The notes: generated by a model not told the origin, from the sequence alone. DNA of 64,000 bases from SB25 sp050180705 (GCA_050180705.1 JBFXDX010000002.1:124001-188000); one strand, 5' to 3'. Numbered from the stretch's first letter, positions 52,080 through 59,200 are shown. Translations and numbers: made by a program.

Positions 52080-52105
52080 ATTGGAAAGTTCGAGACCCCA
52101 GTTGA

Positions 52106-52427
52106 GCCGAGGCTGTAACTAAATAAGGAAGCACATTAGGTTGGGCGTAGCCTGTCTGCCGGTAGGCTGGGTTGGCAAAGCGTACCTGCGTCCAACTATT
52201 TTTTCAGATTGTACCTGAGTTCTTTGTTTTTCATGTTCGGCCGAGGCTGTAAAAAGCAATAAACGAATCGCGTTCGGCGGCGGTTGCACTGCCGTTGTTC
52301 TATCGGAAGCAGGCTTTGCCTGAGTTTCTTGTAGTTTAAATTTTACAGACAGAGGCTGTCTGTGTTTTTTTTGTTGAAGTTTTACTGGCTGAGCCAAGGA
52401 ATATCTTAGACTTAGGCGGAGCCTAAG
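52106..52427. repeat. Cluster of REP-like palindromes
   Basis: Short GGC/GCC palindromes within 320 bases: AGCCT/AGGCT at 52149-52168; CAGGC-TTT-GCCTG at 52310-52322; ACAGACAG-AGG-CTGTCTGT at 52345-52363; TGGCT-G-AGCCA at 52386-52396; CTTAGGC-GGA-GCCTAAG at 52411-52427. The 13-mer GCCGAGGCTGTAA occurs at 52106-52118 and again at 52240-52252. No gene with good support lies in 52080-52449. Confidence 0.65.
52345..52371 (+). terminator. Terminator-like hairpin
   Basis: The perfect 8-bp stem ACAGACAG/CTGTCTGT with a 3-base loop is followed by GTTTTTTTTG. It could end transcription from the gene at 51453-52079, though it lies 265 bases after its stop; it is also one of the REP-like palindromes. 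Confidence 0.5.
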
Positions 52428-52449
52428 CCTAACGTTGGTATTGTGCCCT

Positions 52450-52890
52450 TTATTTCTTCTTTTTCTTTTCCTTGCCTTCTCCTTTTTGCTTTCCTTTTGT
52501 AGCCCTTGCTTTTGTATTGGCCTTTAGCGCATGAAATTCTTTCGATCCGGGCTTAATGCCTAGCTCTTTTGCCATCACACCCCAGCCTTTTCCTTTATTC
52601 GATTTGTAAACCTTTGTAACTTCGTCAACGGTTTTGCCTGTTATTCGGCTGCACTCTAGTGTCATATAGATGTCGGAAGGGCTCATTGCCAGGCTTGCGT
52701 GTAGGTCGGTGATCTTTTTCTCCGAAATGTTATACGTTGTTCCCATTTCAACTTTAAACTGGCCAAAATCGGCCGAGGCTTCAATGTCAATATTTTTTAA
52801 ATCTGTATCGATATCAAGACTTCCCGATTGGGCAAATGTTTTATTCATTAAAATGGCTAAAACAGCAAGAAGCATAAGTTTTGTCTTCAT
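52450..52890 (-). CDS. Hypothetical secreted protein with lysine-rich tail
   Basis: 146 aa. A signal peptide covers residues 1-20 (MKTKLMLLAVLAILMNKTFA). The mature part has an acidic section (SGSLDIDTDLKNIDIEASADFG), a middle with SPSDIYMTLECSRITGKTVDEVTKVY and a helical part (GVMAKELGIKPGSKEFHALK), and ends in a run KGKQKGEGKEKKKKK. I do not recognise the family. It has a complete promoter of its own, so it is likely a real, expressed gene inside the accessory tract. Confidence 0.7.
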   Translation of the reverse strand: MKTKLMLLAVLAILMNKTFAQSGSLDIDTDLKNIDIEASADFGQFKVEMGTTYNISEKKITDLHASLAMSPSDIYMTLECSRITGKTVDEVTKVYKSNKGKGWGVMAKELGIKPGSKEFHALKANTKARATKGKQKGEGKEKKKKK

Positions 52891-52933
52891 AATAAACTGT
52901 ATTTAAAGTGTTATTAGTAAGAATTCGAAAATG

Positions 52934-52963
52934 CAAAGGTAGTTCAACTAAGCGATACTCAAA
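52934..52963 (-). promoter_or_regulatory. Promoter of the lysine-tail secreted protein gene
   Basis: On the minus strand, TTTG at 52963-52960 and TACCTTTG at 52941-52934 with 18 bases between. Leader about 38 bases. Confidence 0.65.
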
Positions 52964-53097
52964 AAATAGTGCTATTTCTTTTTAAATGCAAATTGCCTAT
53001 TTGTTCGTTTACGTCTTTATGACGTGTGATTATTGTGATGTATTGATGCTACACCCTTGCATCTGTTTATGCTTTTGATATTTTGCCCTGCAGCAAG

Positions 53098-53305
53098 CTT
53101 GCGCCGAGTGAAGAATATACCTCGTAGTATTACGGGATACTTGCGCCAAAAGAAGAATGTGTCTCGTAGCATCACGGGATACTTGCGCCTTGAGAGGAAA
53201 GTTCCTTGCAGTATTACGAGATACATTCCGCAGAAGGAGAATCCTTCCCGTAGAGCTACCGCTCATTTGCACCAATGTAAGCTGCCTTGCTGCATATGTG
53301 CAACA
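53098..53305. repeat. 42-bp imperfect tandem repeat, about five units
   Basis: Units begin at 53098, 53140, 53182, 53224 and 53266. Units 1-3 open CTTGCGCC and share the core CGTAGTATTACGGGATA (with substitutions); units 4 and 5 are more diverged. The period is a multiple of three and the array is open in more than one frame on both strands, giving 14-residue peptide repeats such as SITGY-LR on the plus strand and RKYPV-LR on the minus strand. I treat it as a minisatellite, not a gene. The 623-base gap 52891-53513 holds nothing else except the promoter above. Confidence 0.8.
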
Positions 53306-53513
53306 GGTTTTTCAACTATAAGGATTCACAAAAACAGTTAGTGCGAGGTATATTTAATTTCGGTATGCTTATTCATTCTACAATCGTGTAATTTAAATTT
53401 GTTAAGTGTTTTTCGGTCTGTTGTAATTCTTGCATATTGTTGAATGCTTTAACCGATCCAAATAATGTTGCTATATTTGATCCTAAATGAGCAACACTCC
53501 AATTTTATTTTAA

Positions 53514-53735
53514 ATGACAACCCAAGTAAACAACCCCTTGCATGGTAAAACGCTAGAGACTATTGTTGTCTATCTGGTCGATTACTACGGATGGGAGGCG
53601 CTTTATGGCAAAATCAGAATTAACTGCTTTGGTAGTAATCCTAGCATAAAGTCGAGCTTAACTTTTTTGCGTAAAACACCTTGGGCTCGCAAAAAGGTGG
53701 AGGATTTATACCTGCAAACCGTTAGTTTGGGGTAG
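53514..53735 (+). CDS. VF530 family DNA-binding protein
   Basis: 73 aa. The sequence follows the VF530 (DUF2132) family closely: NNPLHGKTLETIVVYLVDYYGW at the start, INCFGSNPSIKSSLTFLRKT in the middle and the signature PWARKKVEDLYL at the end. Family members are small, and DNA binding has been suggested from structure. It is the only well-recognised gene in the accessory tract. Upstream AT-rich DNA contains no full promoter I would trust. Confidence 0.88.
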   Translation: MTTQVNNPLHGKTLETIVVYLVDYYGWEALYGKIRINCFGSNPSIKSSLTFLRKTPWARKKVEDLYLQTVSLG

Positions 53736-53819
53736 TTAATCCGGAGCCTATTAGCGGGGCGTAATTCTCTTAGCCACAGTTTTGCTAATACATCTTAGAT
53801 ATAGGTCTGTCTATGTTTG

Positions 53820-53841
53820 TTGCAGCAAAGCAGTGCTGCAA
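53820..53841. repeat. Inverted repeat
   Basis: TTGCAGCA at 53820-53827 and TGCTGCAA at 53834-53841 form a perfect 8-bp stem with a 6-base loop, in the gene-free stretch 53736-54186. Confidence 0.6.
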
Positions 53842-53929
53842 TCTGTTATTAACTGCCAATTTGATATTAGAGCTATTCCCTGCTGTGCCGAGAGTAATTT
53901 TCACAGCATGAAATTACAAATTCCTAACG

Positions 53930-53949
53930 TGGAAATTCCAATTTCCACA
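53930..53949. repeat. Inverted repeat
   Basis: GTGGAAAT at 53930-53937 and ATTTCCAC at 53942-53949 form a perfect 8-bp stem with a 4-base loop, just before the GC-rich repeat. Confidence 0.6.
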
Positions 53950-53964
53950 GCATCCGTTAAGTCT

Positions 53965-54025
53965 CCCCTGCGCATGCGAGGGAACTCCCCTGCGCAGGGG
54001 AGAAGGTTTCCCTGCGCATCCGGGT
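53965..54025. repeat. GC-rich short repeat with an 18-bp perfect palindrome
   Basis: CCCTGCGCA occurs three times about 22 bases apart (near 53967, 53989 and 54011), with the middle copy forming CTCCCCTGCGCAGGGGAG at 53986-54003, a perfect palindrome. Its G+C content contrasts sharply with the AT-rich surroundings. The stretch 53736-54186 carries no supported gene. Confidence 0.7.
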
Positions 54026-54186
54026 AAACGTTCCTGCTCTGCATTGAAATACACCATTTTGCTTAGCTATATTGCTAGTCTTGATTTTTAAACATCCTCG
54101 ATAATTGCTGTTTTATTGCGTGCAATGCTAAAAATCAAATTTGATTGATTTTGGATGATAATGTGGTGATTTCCGATTTTCGCTGT

Positions 54187-54194
54187 TATATTTG
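54187..54194 (+). promoter_or_regulatory. -7 box of the IPExxxVDY gene
   Basis: TATATTTG matches TAnnTTTG, 19 bases before the ATG at 54214. It supports that ATG over an upstream extension of the frame. Confidence 0.5.
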
Positions 54195-54213
54195 TGTTTT
54201 AACGATTTGGTCA

Positions 54214-54627
54214 ATGGCGACAAGGAAAAAACAGGAAGTTCTAGTAATGGCAAACAATCATCCCTTTAGGTTGCTTGCCGTTTCGTCGTTGCTTAATGTA
54301 AACAAGTTAGTGTGGAGCATGAACTCCTCCTGTGGGTTGAGGCTTGTTAAGAATCAGGAGTTGGAGGCAATACTGTCGGCTTCAGTTTTCTCGGATAGGG
54401 ATAGCTTACGCCCGATTATTGTGTCGCTCATCCCCAATAAGCAGGAGGGAAGCCTTTTCCTAAAGCAATTACCCAATGTCGATTTTGTGGTGGAGCTAAA
54501 TGGCCCTATTGCCGATGCCGATTTTAAAAAATTTGTTACATCGTTAAAGAAAATAGAGGGTGTAATGGCTGCAATTGAAGTTAACCCTGCTGTAATTAAA
54601 CGAAAAGACCCTTTTTGCCCCGAATAA
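54214..54627 (+). CDS. IPExxxVDY family protein
   Basis: 137 aa cytoplasmic protein. The layout FRLLAVSSLLNVNKLVWSMNSSCGL-RLVKNQELE (in outline) followed by LKQLPNVDFVVELNG matches the IPExxxVDY family of Bacteroidota. The name-giving motif has drifted: here it reads LPNVDF where the family has IPE-x-x-x-VDY-like residues. The frame extends to 54145, but the promoter box at 54187-54194 favours the ATG at 54214. In other Bacteroidota it usually lies between rnc and pyruvate kinase; here pyk is absent and rnc is 3.2 kb away. Function unknown. Confidence 0.72.
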   Translation: MATRKKQEVLVMANNHPFRLLAVSSLLNVNKLVWSMNSSCGLRLVKNQELEAILSASVFSDRDSLRPIIVSLIPNKQEGSLFLKQLPNVDFVVELNGPIADADFKKFVTSLKKIEGVMAAIEVNPAVIKRKDPFCPE

Positions 54628-54628
54628 A

Positions 54629-54656
54629 CAAAAAGGCGGAAAATCCGCCATTTTTG
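54629..54656 (+). terminator. Terminator after the IPExxxVDY gene
   Basis: GGCGGA at 54635-54640 pairs with TCCGCC at 54644-54649, with A-tract before and ATTTTTG after. Confidence 0.85.
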
Positions 54657-54806
54657 CTTAAACTCCAAACCTATGAAAACTTTGCACCTAAACCTTTTTA
54701 CCAAACGGCGACAAAGGTACAAGTAGTTTTTTCAATTTTTTTTAGGTGTCTGTTAAACTGTGTTAACCCTTTAGGAGTCCATAGCATAAAGATTACCTTT
54801 GTTGGT

Positions 54807-56399
54807 ATGAGTAGGAAATTACTTTGGATTTTAACACTTGTAATATCGTTGGCTTCGCTTGGACTAGTGCTTGTTCAGTCGAAATGGGTGAAAATTGCTG
54901 TGCAGGTTAAGGAGGATCAATTTTCACAGGCTGCCAGCCTTGCCATGGAGCGAATTGTTGATGAAATTGAGAAGCAGGAAACCGTAATTCAGGTAATCGA
55001 TGAGATTAAGCCTTACGTCTCGGTAAATACAAAGGGAGGTGCCCGTTTATCGTACCAGCAGGGTATTTTGAATAGGACAAAAGGTGGAATCAGAACAAAG
55101 CAAATTAGTCAGCAGGTTCTTACCGTTAGTAATCTCGATACAATTAAATTGCCTACACTTGCCCGGACTTTATTTGACAGTACGTTAACCTCCATCGGCT
55201 CAAAGGGAAATCTCTCTATTACTAGTGGAAGTTCAAGGGGCGCGTCTACCATGGATATTGATTTGGGACTCGATGGAAAACTTATCAATAAGACTGTTTT
55301 TGTGGAGAATATTGTTGATAAGTTGATTCGGGTTGAACTGCCAATTCAGGAGCGAATCTCTCAGCAGCTGCTCGACTCAATTATTCAGCGTGAGTTGATG
55401 CGTAAAGGAATTGAAGCTCGGTTCGAGTATAAGGTTACCAACGATAAGGATAGTGCTGTTTATAGAACTCCTCGTTTTAAGGCAAATCCAAAAGGGTTGG
55501 TTTTAAAAGATAAGTTATTCCCTAACGACTTTTTTGCGCGTAGGTATTTTCTGACGGTTTACTTTCCCAATCAGCAAACATACATCCTTAGTTCGCTTGG
55601 GTTGATGACCCTGTCGACCTTCCTTTTAACTATGCTTATAATACTTAGTTTCTCTGTTACGTTATTTATAATATTTAGGCAGAAACGATTGTCGGAAATC
55701 AAGAACGACTTTGTCAACAATATGACACACGAGCTGAAAACACCAATCTCAACCATTTCGTTAGCGGCTCAAATGCTGAATGATAAGAGTATTCCTGTTG
55801 AACGAAAAAATTTAGGGTATTTAGGCGGTGTTATTGCCGACGAAAGTAAACGTTTGGGCTTGCAGGTTGAGAAGGTTCTTCAGATGGCCATTTTTGAGAA
55901 AACCAAGCTTAAACTTAAGCTTAAAGAGTTGGACCTGCACGAGATTATTCGAAAAGTATCGGCAAATTTTGCCCTTCAAATCGAATCTCAGAGTGGTATT
56001 TTAAAATCAGAGTTAAGTGCCAGTAATCCTATGGTGGTTGCCGATGAGGTGCATGTTACCAATGTTGTTAATAATCTGTTAGATAATGCCCTGAAATATA
56101 AGAATGGGATTCCAGAAATTACTATATTTACAAAGAATGCAACTGAAGGACTGGTAATTGCATTTAAGGATAATGGCGTTGGTATTAGTAGAGAGAATGT
56201 TCGGAAAATTTTCGATCAGTTTTATCGTGTTCCCAGCGGCAATGTTCATAATGTGAAAGGTTTTGGTTTAGGTTTGAGTTATGTCAAGAAGATTGTAGAG
56301 GCACATGGAGGCAGAATTTGGGTAGATAGTACGCTTGGTATTGGTAGTACTTTTTCCATATTCTTGCCATGGAATGGCCCAACAGAGCGAAATAATTAA
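54807..56399 (+). CDS. Sensor histidine kinase (OmpR-type partner)
   Basis: 530 aa from the ATG at 54807. Membrane helix 1 at about 5-25, an extracytoplasmic domain (about 30-260), helix 2 at about 262-290, then directly the HisKA domain without a HAMP: phosphoacceptor H308 in NNMTHELKTPISTIS. The ATPase domain has NNLLDNALKYKNG, IAFKDNGVGISRE and KGFGLGLSYVKKI. The frame extends 64 codons upstream through a terminator, so the internal ATG is right. This layout is common for Bacteroidota kinases such as RprX. The regulator follows after 20 bases. Confidence 0.92.
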   Translation: MSRKLLWILTLVISLASLGLVLVQSKWVKIAVQVKEDQFSQAASLAMERIVDEIEKQETVIQVIDEIKPYVSVNTKGGARLSYQQGILNRTKGGIRTKQISQQVLTVSNLDTIKLPTLARTLFDSTLTSIGSKGNLSITSGSSRGASTMDIDLGLDGKLINKTVFVENIVDKLIRVELPIQERISQQLLDSIIQRELMRKGIEARFEYKVTNDKDSAVYRTPRFKANPKGLVLKDKLFPNDFFARRYFLTVYFPNQQTYILSSLGLMTLSTFLLTMLIILSFSVTLFIIFRQKRLSEIKNDFVNNMTHELKTPISTISLAAQMLNDKSIPVERKNLGYLGGVIADESKRLGLQVEKVLQMAIFEKTKLKLKLKELDLHEIIRKVSANFALQIESQSGILKSELSASNPMVVADEVHVTNVVNNLLDNALKYKNGIPEITIFTKNATEGLVIAFKDNGVGISRENVRKIFDQFYRVPSGNVHNVKGFGLGLSYVKKIVEAHGGRIWVDSTLGIGSTFSIFLPWNGPTERNN

Positions 56400-56419
56400 T
56401 TCAATTAATAAGTAGTACC

Positions 56420-57112
56420 ATGGAAAATAGAAAAATTCGTGTCCTACTAGCAGAGGACGATGAAAACTTAGGATTTCTACTGAAAGAGTATCTACACGCA
56501 AAAGATTACGAAGTGGATCTCTATAAGGACGGAGAAAAAGCCTATAAGGGTTTTCAGAATAACTACTACGATATTTGTGTTTTAGACGTTATGATGCCTA
56601 TTAAGGATGGCTTTACCCTTGCTAAGGAAATCAGAATGTCAAATAATACTATGCCCATACTTTTCCTTACGGCAAAGTCGATGAAAGAAGATGTCATTGA
56701 AGGTTTTGCTTTAGGTGCCGACGATTATATGACTAAGCCTTTTAGTATCGAAGAGTTACTCATGAGACTTGAGGCCATTCTTAGACGAACACGTAAGGAT
56801 TCTCTTACCGATGAACAAACCTTATTTCAGGTTGGCAAGTATGCTTTTGATGCTACTAAGCAAACCTTGCAGCTCGATAGCGATGTGAGAAAGTTGACTA
56901 CCAAAGAGAGTGAATTGCTTAAGTACTTGTGCATAAACAAAAATTCATTGCTCGATAGAAACTTTGCGCTAAAAACAATTTGGGTTGATGATAGTTACTT
57001 CAATGCTCGCAGTATGGACGTGTACATTACCAAATTGCGTAAGTATTTATGTGATGACCCAACTATTGAGATTATCAATGTAAGAGGTAAAGGTTTTAAA
57101 CTAATTTATTAG
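56420..57112 (+). CDS. OmpR/PhoB-family response regulator
   Basis: 230 aa. The receiver has the acidic pair near 12-14 (LLAEDDEN), phosphoacceptor D56 in VLDVMMPIKDG, and lysine in YMTKPFS. The winged-helix effector (about 130-230) includes LTTKESELLKYLC, NFALKTIWVDDSYFNARSMDVYI in outline and RGKGFKLIY at the end. It is similar in layout to Bacteroides RprY. It is translated from the same operon as the kinase 20 bases upstream and ends at a strong terminator. Confidence 0.95.
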   Translation: MENRKIRVLLAEDDENLGFLLKEYLHAKDYEVDLYKDGEKAYKGFQNNYYDICVLDVMMPIKDGFTLAKEIRMSNNTMPILFLTAKSMKEDVIEGFALGADDYMTKPFSIEELLMRLEAILRRTRKDSLTDEQTLFQVGKYAFDATKQTLQLDSDVRKLTTKESELLKYLCINKNSLLDRNFALKTIWVDDSYFNARSMDVYITKLRKYLCDDPTIEIINVRGKGFKLIY

Positions 57113-57130
57113 TCGATTGTTATTAATTAA

Positions 57131-57165
57131 AGTATTTGATGGAATTCCATCAAATACTTTTTTGT
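57131..57165 (+). terminator. Terminator after the response regulator gene
   Basis: A perfect 12-bp stem, AGTATTTGATGG at 57131-57142 with CCATCAAATACT at 57147-57158, loop AATT, followed by a T-run. Confidence 0.9.
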
Positions 57166-57195
57166 TTTTACAACTCTTTAATCCAAAATTGCGTT

Positions 57196-57203
57196 TATAT
57201 TTG
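57196..57203 (+). promoter_or_regulatory. -7 box upstream of the SiaC-type gene
   Basis: TATATTTG matches TAnnTTTG, 95 bases before the ATG at 57298. No TTG at usual spacing. It would drive the SiaC-type and GH16-like genes. Confidence 0.45.
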
Positions 57204-57297
57204 TAGTGAAACCTACTGGTGAATTTAAATTTGTTGTTTTATTTGTGAATAATATATAACTTTATCATTATTGTAGGCTGGATAATTTGATGATGTT

Positions 57298-57681
57298 ATG
57301 GAGAATATTGTATTAGAGCCAACCACGGAAACTCCTAAGGTAGTTCTAGATAAGGAGGGTGCTATCTTTGAAATTTCGGGCAATTCATTACCCGAGGATG
57401 TAACGTCGTTTTACAGTCCAATTATGGAATGGATCGATGAGTATATATCTAACCCAAACGAAAAAACTGAACTTGATCTTAGTTTTGATTACTATAATAC
57501 TTCCTCATCTAAGATGATTCTTAAAATTTTAGAAAAATTCAGAGAGATTCATCGAAAGGGATATGCTGTAACCATTAATTGGCACTATATGGAAGATGAT
57601 GAGGATATGGTTGAGGCCGGTGAGGACTATGCCGAACATTTAAAACTTCCTTTCAATTTTATTGCAATTCAGCGTCAGTAG
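57298..57681 (+). CDS. SiaC-type regulatory phosphoprotein (DUF1987)
   Basis: 127 aa, DUF1987. SiaC of Pseudomonas is a small protein whose phosphorylation state, set by a kinase (SiaB) and a PP2C phosphatase (SiaA), controls a partner enzyme. Family marks here are ISGNSLPEDVTSFYSPIMEWI near 25-45 and the phosphorylation-site region DYYNTSSSKMILKIL near 63-77, plus TINWHYMEDDEDMVEAGEDYAEH. No siaA, siaB or siaD homologue is in the window, so here it stands away from its usual partners. The next gene, for a GH16-like protein, begins 24 bases after its stop, suggesting co-expression. Confidence 0.85.
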   Translation: MENIVLEPTTETPKVVLDKEGAIFEISGNSLPEDVTSFYSPIMEWIDEYISNPNEKTELDLSFDYYNTSSSKMILKILEKFREIHRKGYAVTINWHYMEDDEDMVEAGEDYAEHLKLPFNFIAIQRQ

Positions 57682-57705
57682 TTTTTCAATTCAAAAGTTT
57701 TTCAA

Positions 57706-59178
57706 ATGGCAACAACCCCTTCAAGTTTTAAAATTTTTACTAACCGTTTATTTGGTAGTTTTAAGGATACCGAGGTTGTCGAGTCTGCTCGCAAAGCACT
57801 CGAAACTGAGTACGAGGAATTGATCAACTATTCTCAATCCGAAGAATTGTCGCATTACCAAGAACTGAAAACTTGGGTTGATACCAAAGAGTATCTTAGT
57901 GTAAAGAAGGAAGTCGAGTCAGTATTATATAAAGATTCTCCAGAATATAAGGCTGAACAAGAACTTAAAAAGTTGTCAGGGAATTCTGCACTTAAGAACT
58001 ATTTTAAGATGTCGAAGACCGAGGTGCCTGCTTTTTTTGAAAAGATTAAAAATTCTGGTTTAGTTGAAGAATTTAATGAGTTGCGGGTTTTTATAAGTAG
58101 CGCAGACTATAAGAAAGATCGAAAGGTATTTAAAAAGGACAATACCTCGGAGTATCAAAAGGAATTACGTTTTAATGAGTTGAAGGGAAATGCCGATTTG
58201 AAAAGGTATTTTAAATTGGTAAACTATAAACCTTTGAAGGATTATCTAAGCATAGCAAATTCTCAAACTCTTCAGCATTATAATGATTTAAAAGCAACCG
58301 TTGAATCTTCAGATTTTGCCGAGCGTAAGCATTATCTCCTTTCTAAAAATAAGTTTGAGCAAACCGATGCTTTTAAGAAACTACAGGAATTTAAAGCACT
58401 TGCTGCTTCTGAGAAAGTTAAATGGTATTTTGGAATAAAAGATAGCCATAAGTTTGACGAATTAAAGCACTGGACGATAACATTTCATGATGATTTCGAG
58501 GGGAAGTCGCTTGATAATCAGCGTTGGCTCACTAAGTTTTTCTGGGGCGATGCTTTAATAAATAAAGCGTATTCTTTTGCTTCCGATGAGCAGTACTACT
58601 CTGAGAATGGTAATTTTGAAATAAAAAATAGTTTACTTCGTATTGTCACCCGTAAGGAAAAGGCCGAAGGTCTTGCATGGGATAAGAAATTTGGATTTAT
58701 TCCTAAAACATTCAGCTATACTTCGGGTGTAATTAATACTGGACATATCTATCGTCAGACCGAAGGAAAAATCGAAACTAAGGTTAAGTTGTCGTGTGCA
58801 GCGGGTATTTCTCATGCGTTTTATCTTGTGGGAGACCGAATGCTTCCAGAATTAGATGTTTTCTTAAAATCAGATTCTAGTCAAAATTCTATTTCGGGGG
58901 CTTATTTTTGGAAGAATGGCTCGGCTAAGGTTCGTAAGTCGTTAAGTAATATAAATGGTCTAAAATTGGATTCTAAATTCTATATTTTAGGAGTTGAATG
59001 GGATAGTAAAAATATAGTTTGGACAATTAATGGAACTCCATATAAAATTCAGGCAAATACTAATCCTGACACTCCATTGTATTTGGTTTTTGCATCGGGT
59101 GTTCGTGGTAATGCGGATGAATCGAAATTACCAGCATATATGGAGATTGATTGGGTGAAGTGTTGGAAAAAGAATTAG
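57706..59178 (+). CDS. GH16-like protein with N-terminal helical repeats, probably non-catalytic
   Basis: 490 aa, no signal peptide, lipobox or membrane helix. Residues 1-250 are charged, helical and repetitive: YQELKTWVDTKEY at 51, FNELRVFISSADY at 123, YNDLKATVESSDF at 192, with YFKM (99), YFKL (168) and YFGI (241) closing each unit. Residues 258-490 are a beta-sandwich of glycosyl hydrolase family 16/concanavalin type (ITFHDDFEGKSLDNQRW, ENGNFEIKNSLLRIVTRKE, EIDWVKCWKKN). The GH16 active-site pattern E-x-D-x-x-E reads PELDVFLK (381-388): E382 and D384 are present, the acid/base glutamate is not. It may be a glycan-binding or scaffold protein. It follows the SiaC-type gene by 24 bases. Confidence 0.82.
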   Translation: MATTPSSFKIFTNRLFGSFKDTEVVESARKALETEYEELINYSQSEELSHYQELKTWVDTKEYLSVKKEVESVLYKDSPEYKAEQELKKLSGNSALKNYFKMSKTEVPAFFEKIKNSGLVEEFNELRVFISSADYKKDRKVFKKDNTSEYQKELRFNELKGNADLKRYFKLVNYKPLKDYLSIANSQTLQHYNDLKATVESSDFAERKHYLLSKNKFEQTDAFKKLQEFKALAASEKVKWYFGIKDSHKFDELKHWTITFHDDFEGKSLDNQRWLTKFFWGDALINKAYSFASDEQYYSENGNFEIKNSLLRIVTRKEKAEGLAWDKKFGFIPKTFSYTSGVINTGHIYRQTEGKIETKVKLSCAAGISHAFYLVGDRMLPELDVFLKSDSSQNSISGAYFWKNGSAKVRKSLSNINGLKLDSKFYILGVEWDSKNIVWTINGTPYKIQANTNPDTPLYLVFASGVRGNADESKLPAYMEIDWVKCWKKN

Positions 59179-59200
59179 GTAGTGATATTATATCGATATT

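Larger units (their letters stand above)
51016..54186. other. Accessory tract between rnc and the IPExxxVDY gene
   Basis: A 3.2-kb stretch with low gene density: one transposase remnant, two hypothetical genes, one VF530 gene, many short palindromes, a 42-bp tandem repeat and a GC-rich short repeat. Neighbours on both sides are conserved core genes. As I recall, rnc and the IPExxxVDY gene are adjacent in many Bacteroidota, so the tract looks like an insertion or growth site. I see no integrase, tRNA or long flanking repeats that would define an integrated element. Confidence 0.5.

Noticed and set aside
52119..52397. Open frame of 92 codons on the minus strand
   Set aside because: It runs across the REP-like palindromes, has no signal, domain or ribosome site, and its residue composition (Gln/Pro/Arg-rich) looks like translated repeat DNA.
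53098..53305. Possible CRISPR array
   Set aside because: The units are contiguous 42-bp tandem copies that diverge gradually; there are no unique spacers of constant length between identical repeats and no cas genes nearby.
53057..53341. Open frame of 94 codons on the plus strand, with others on the minus strand at 53017-53275
   Set aside because: All are translations of the 42-bp tandem repeat, open in several frames because the period is divisible by three. No initiation signals.
54794..54801. TACCTTTG box before the OmpR-type sensor kinase gene
   Set aside because: It matches the -7 consensus but would place the transcript start on or after the ATG at 54807, and no TTG lies at the right distance.
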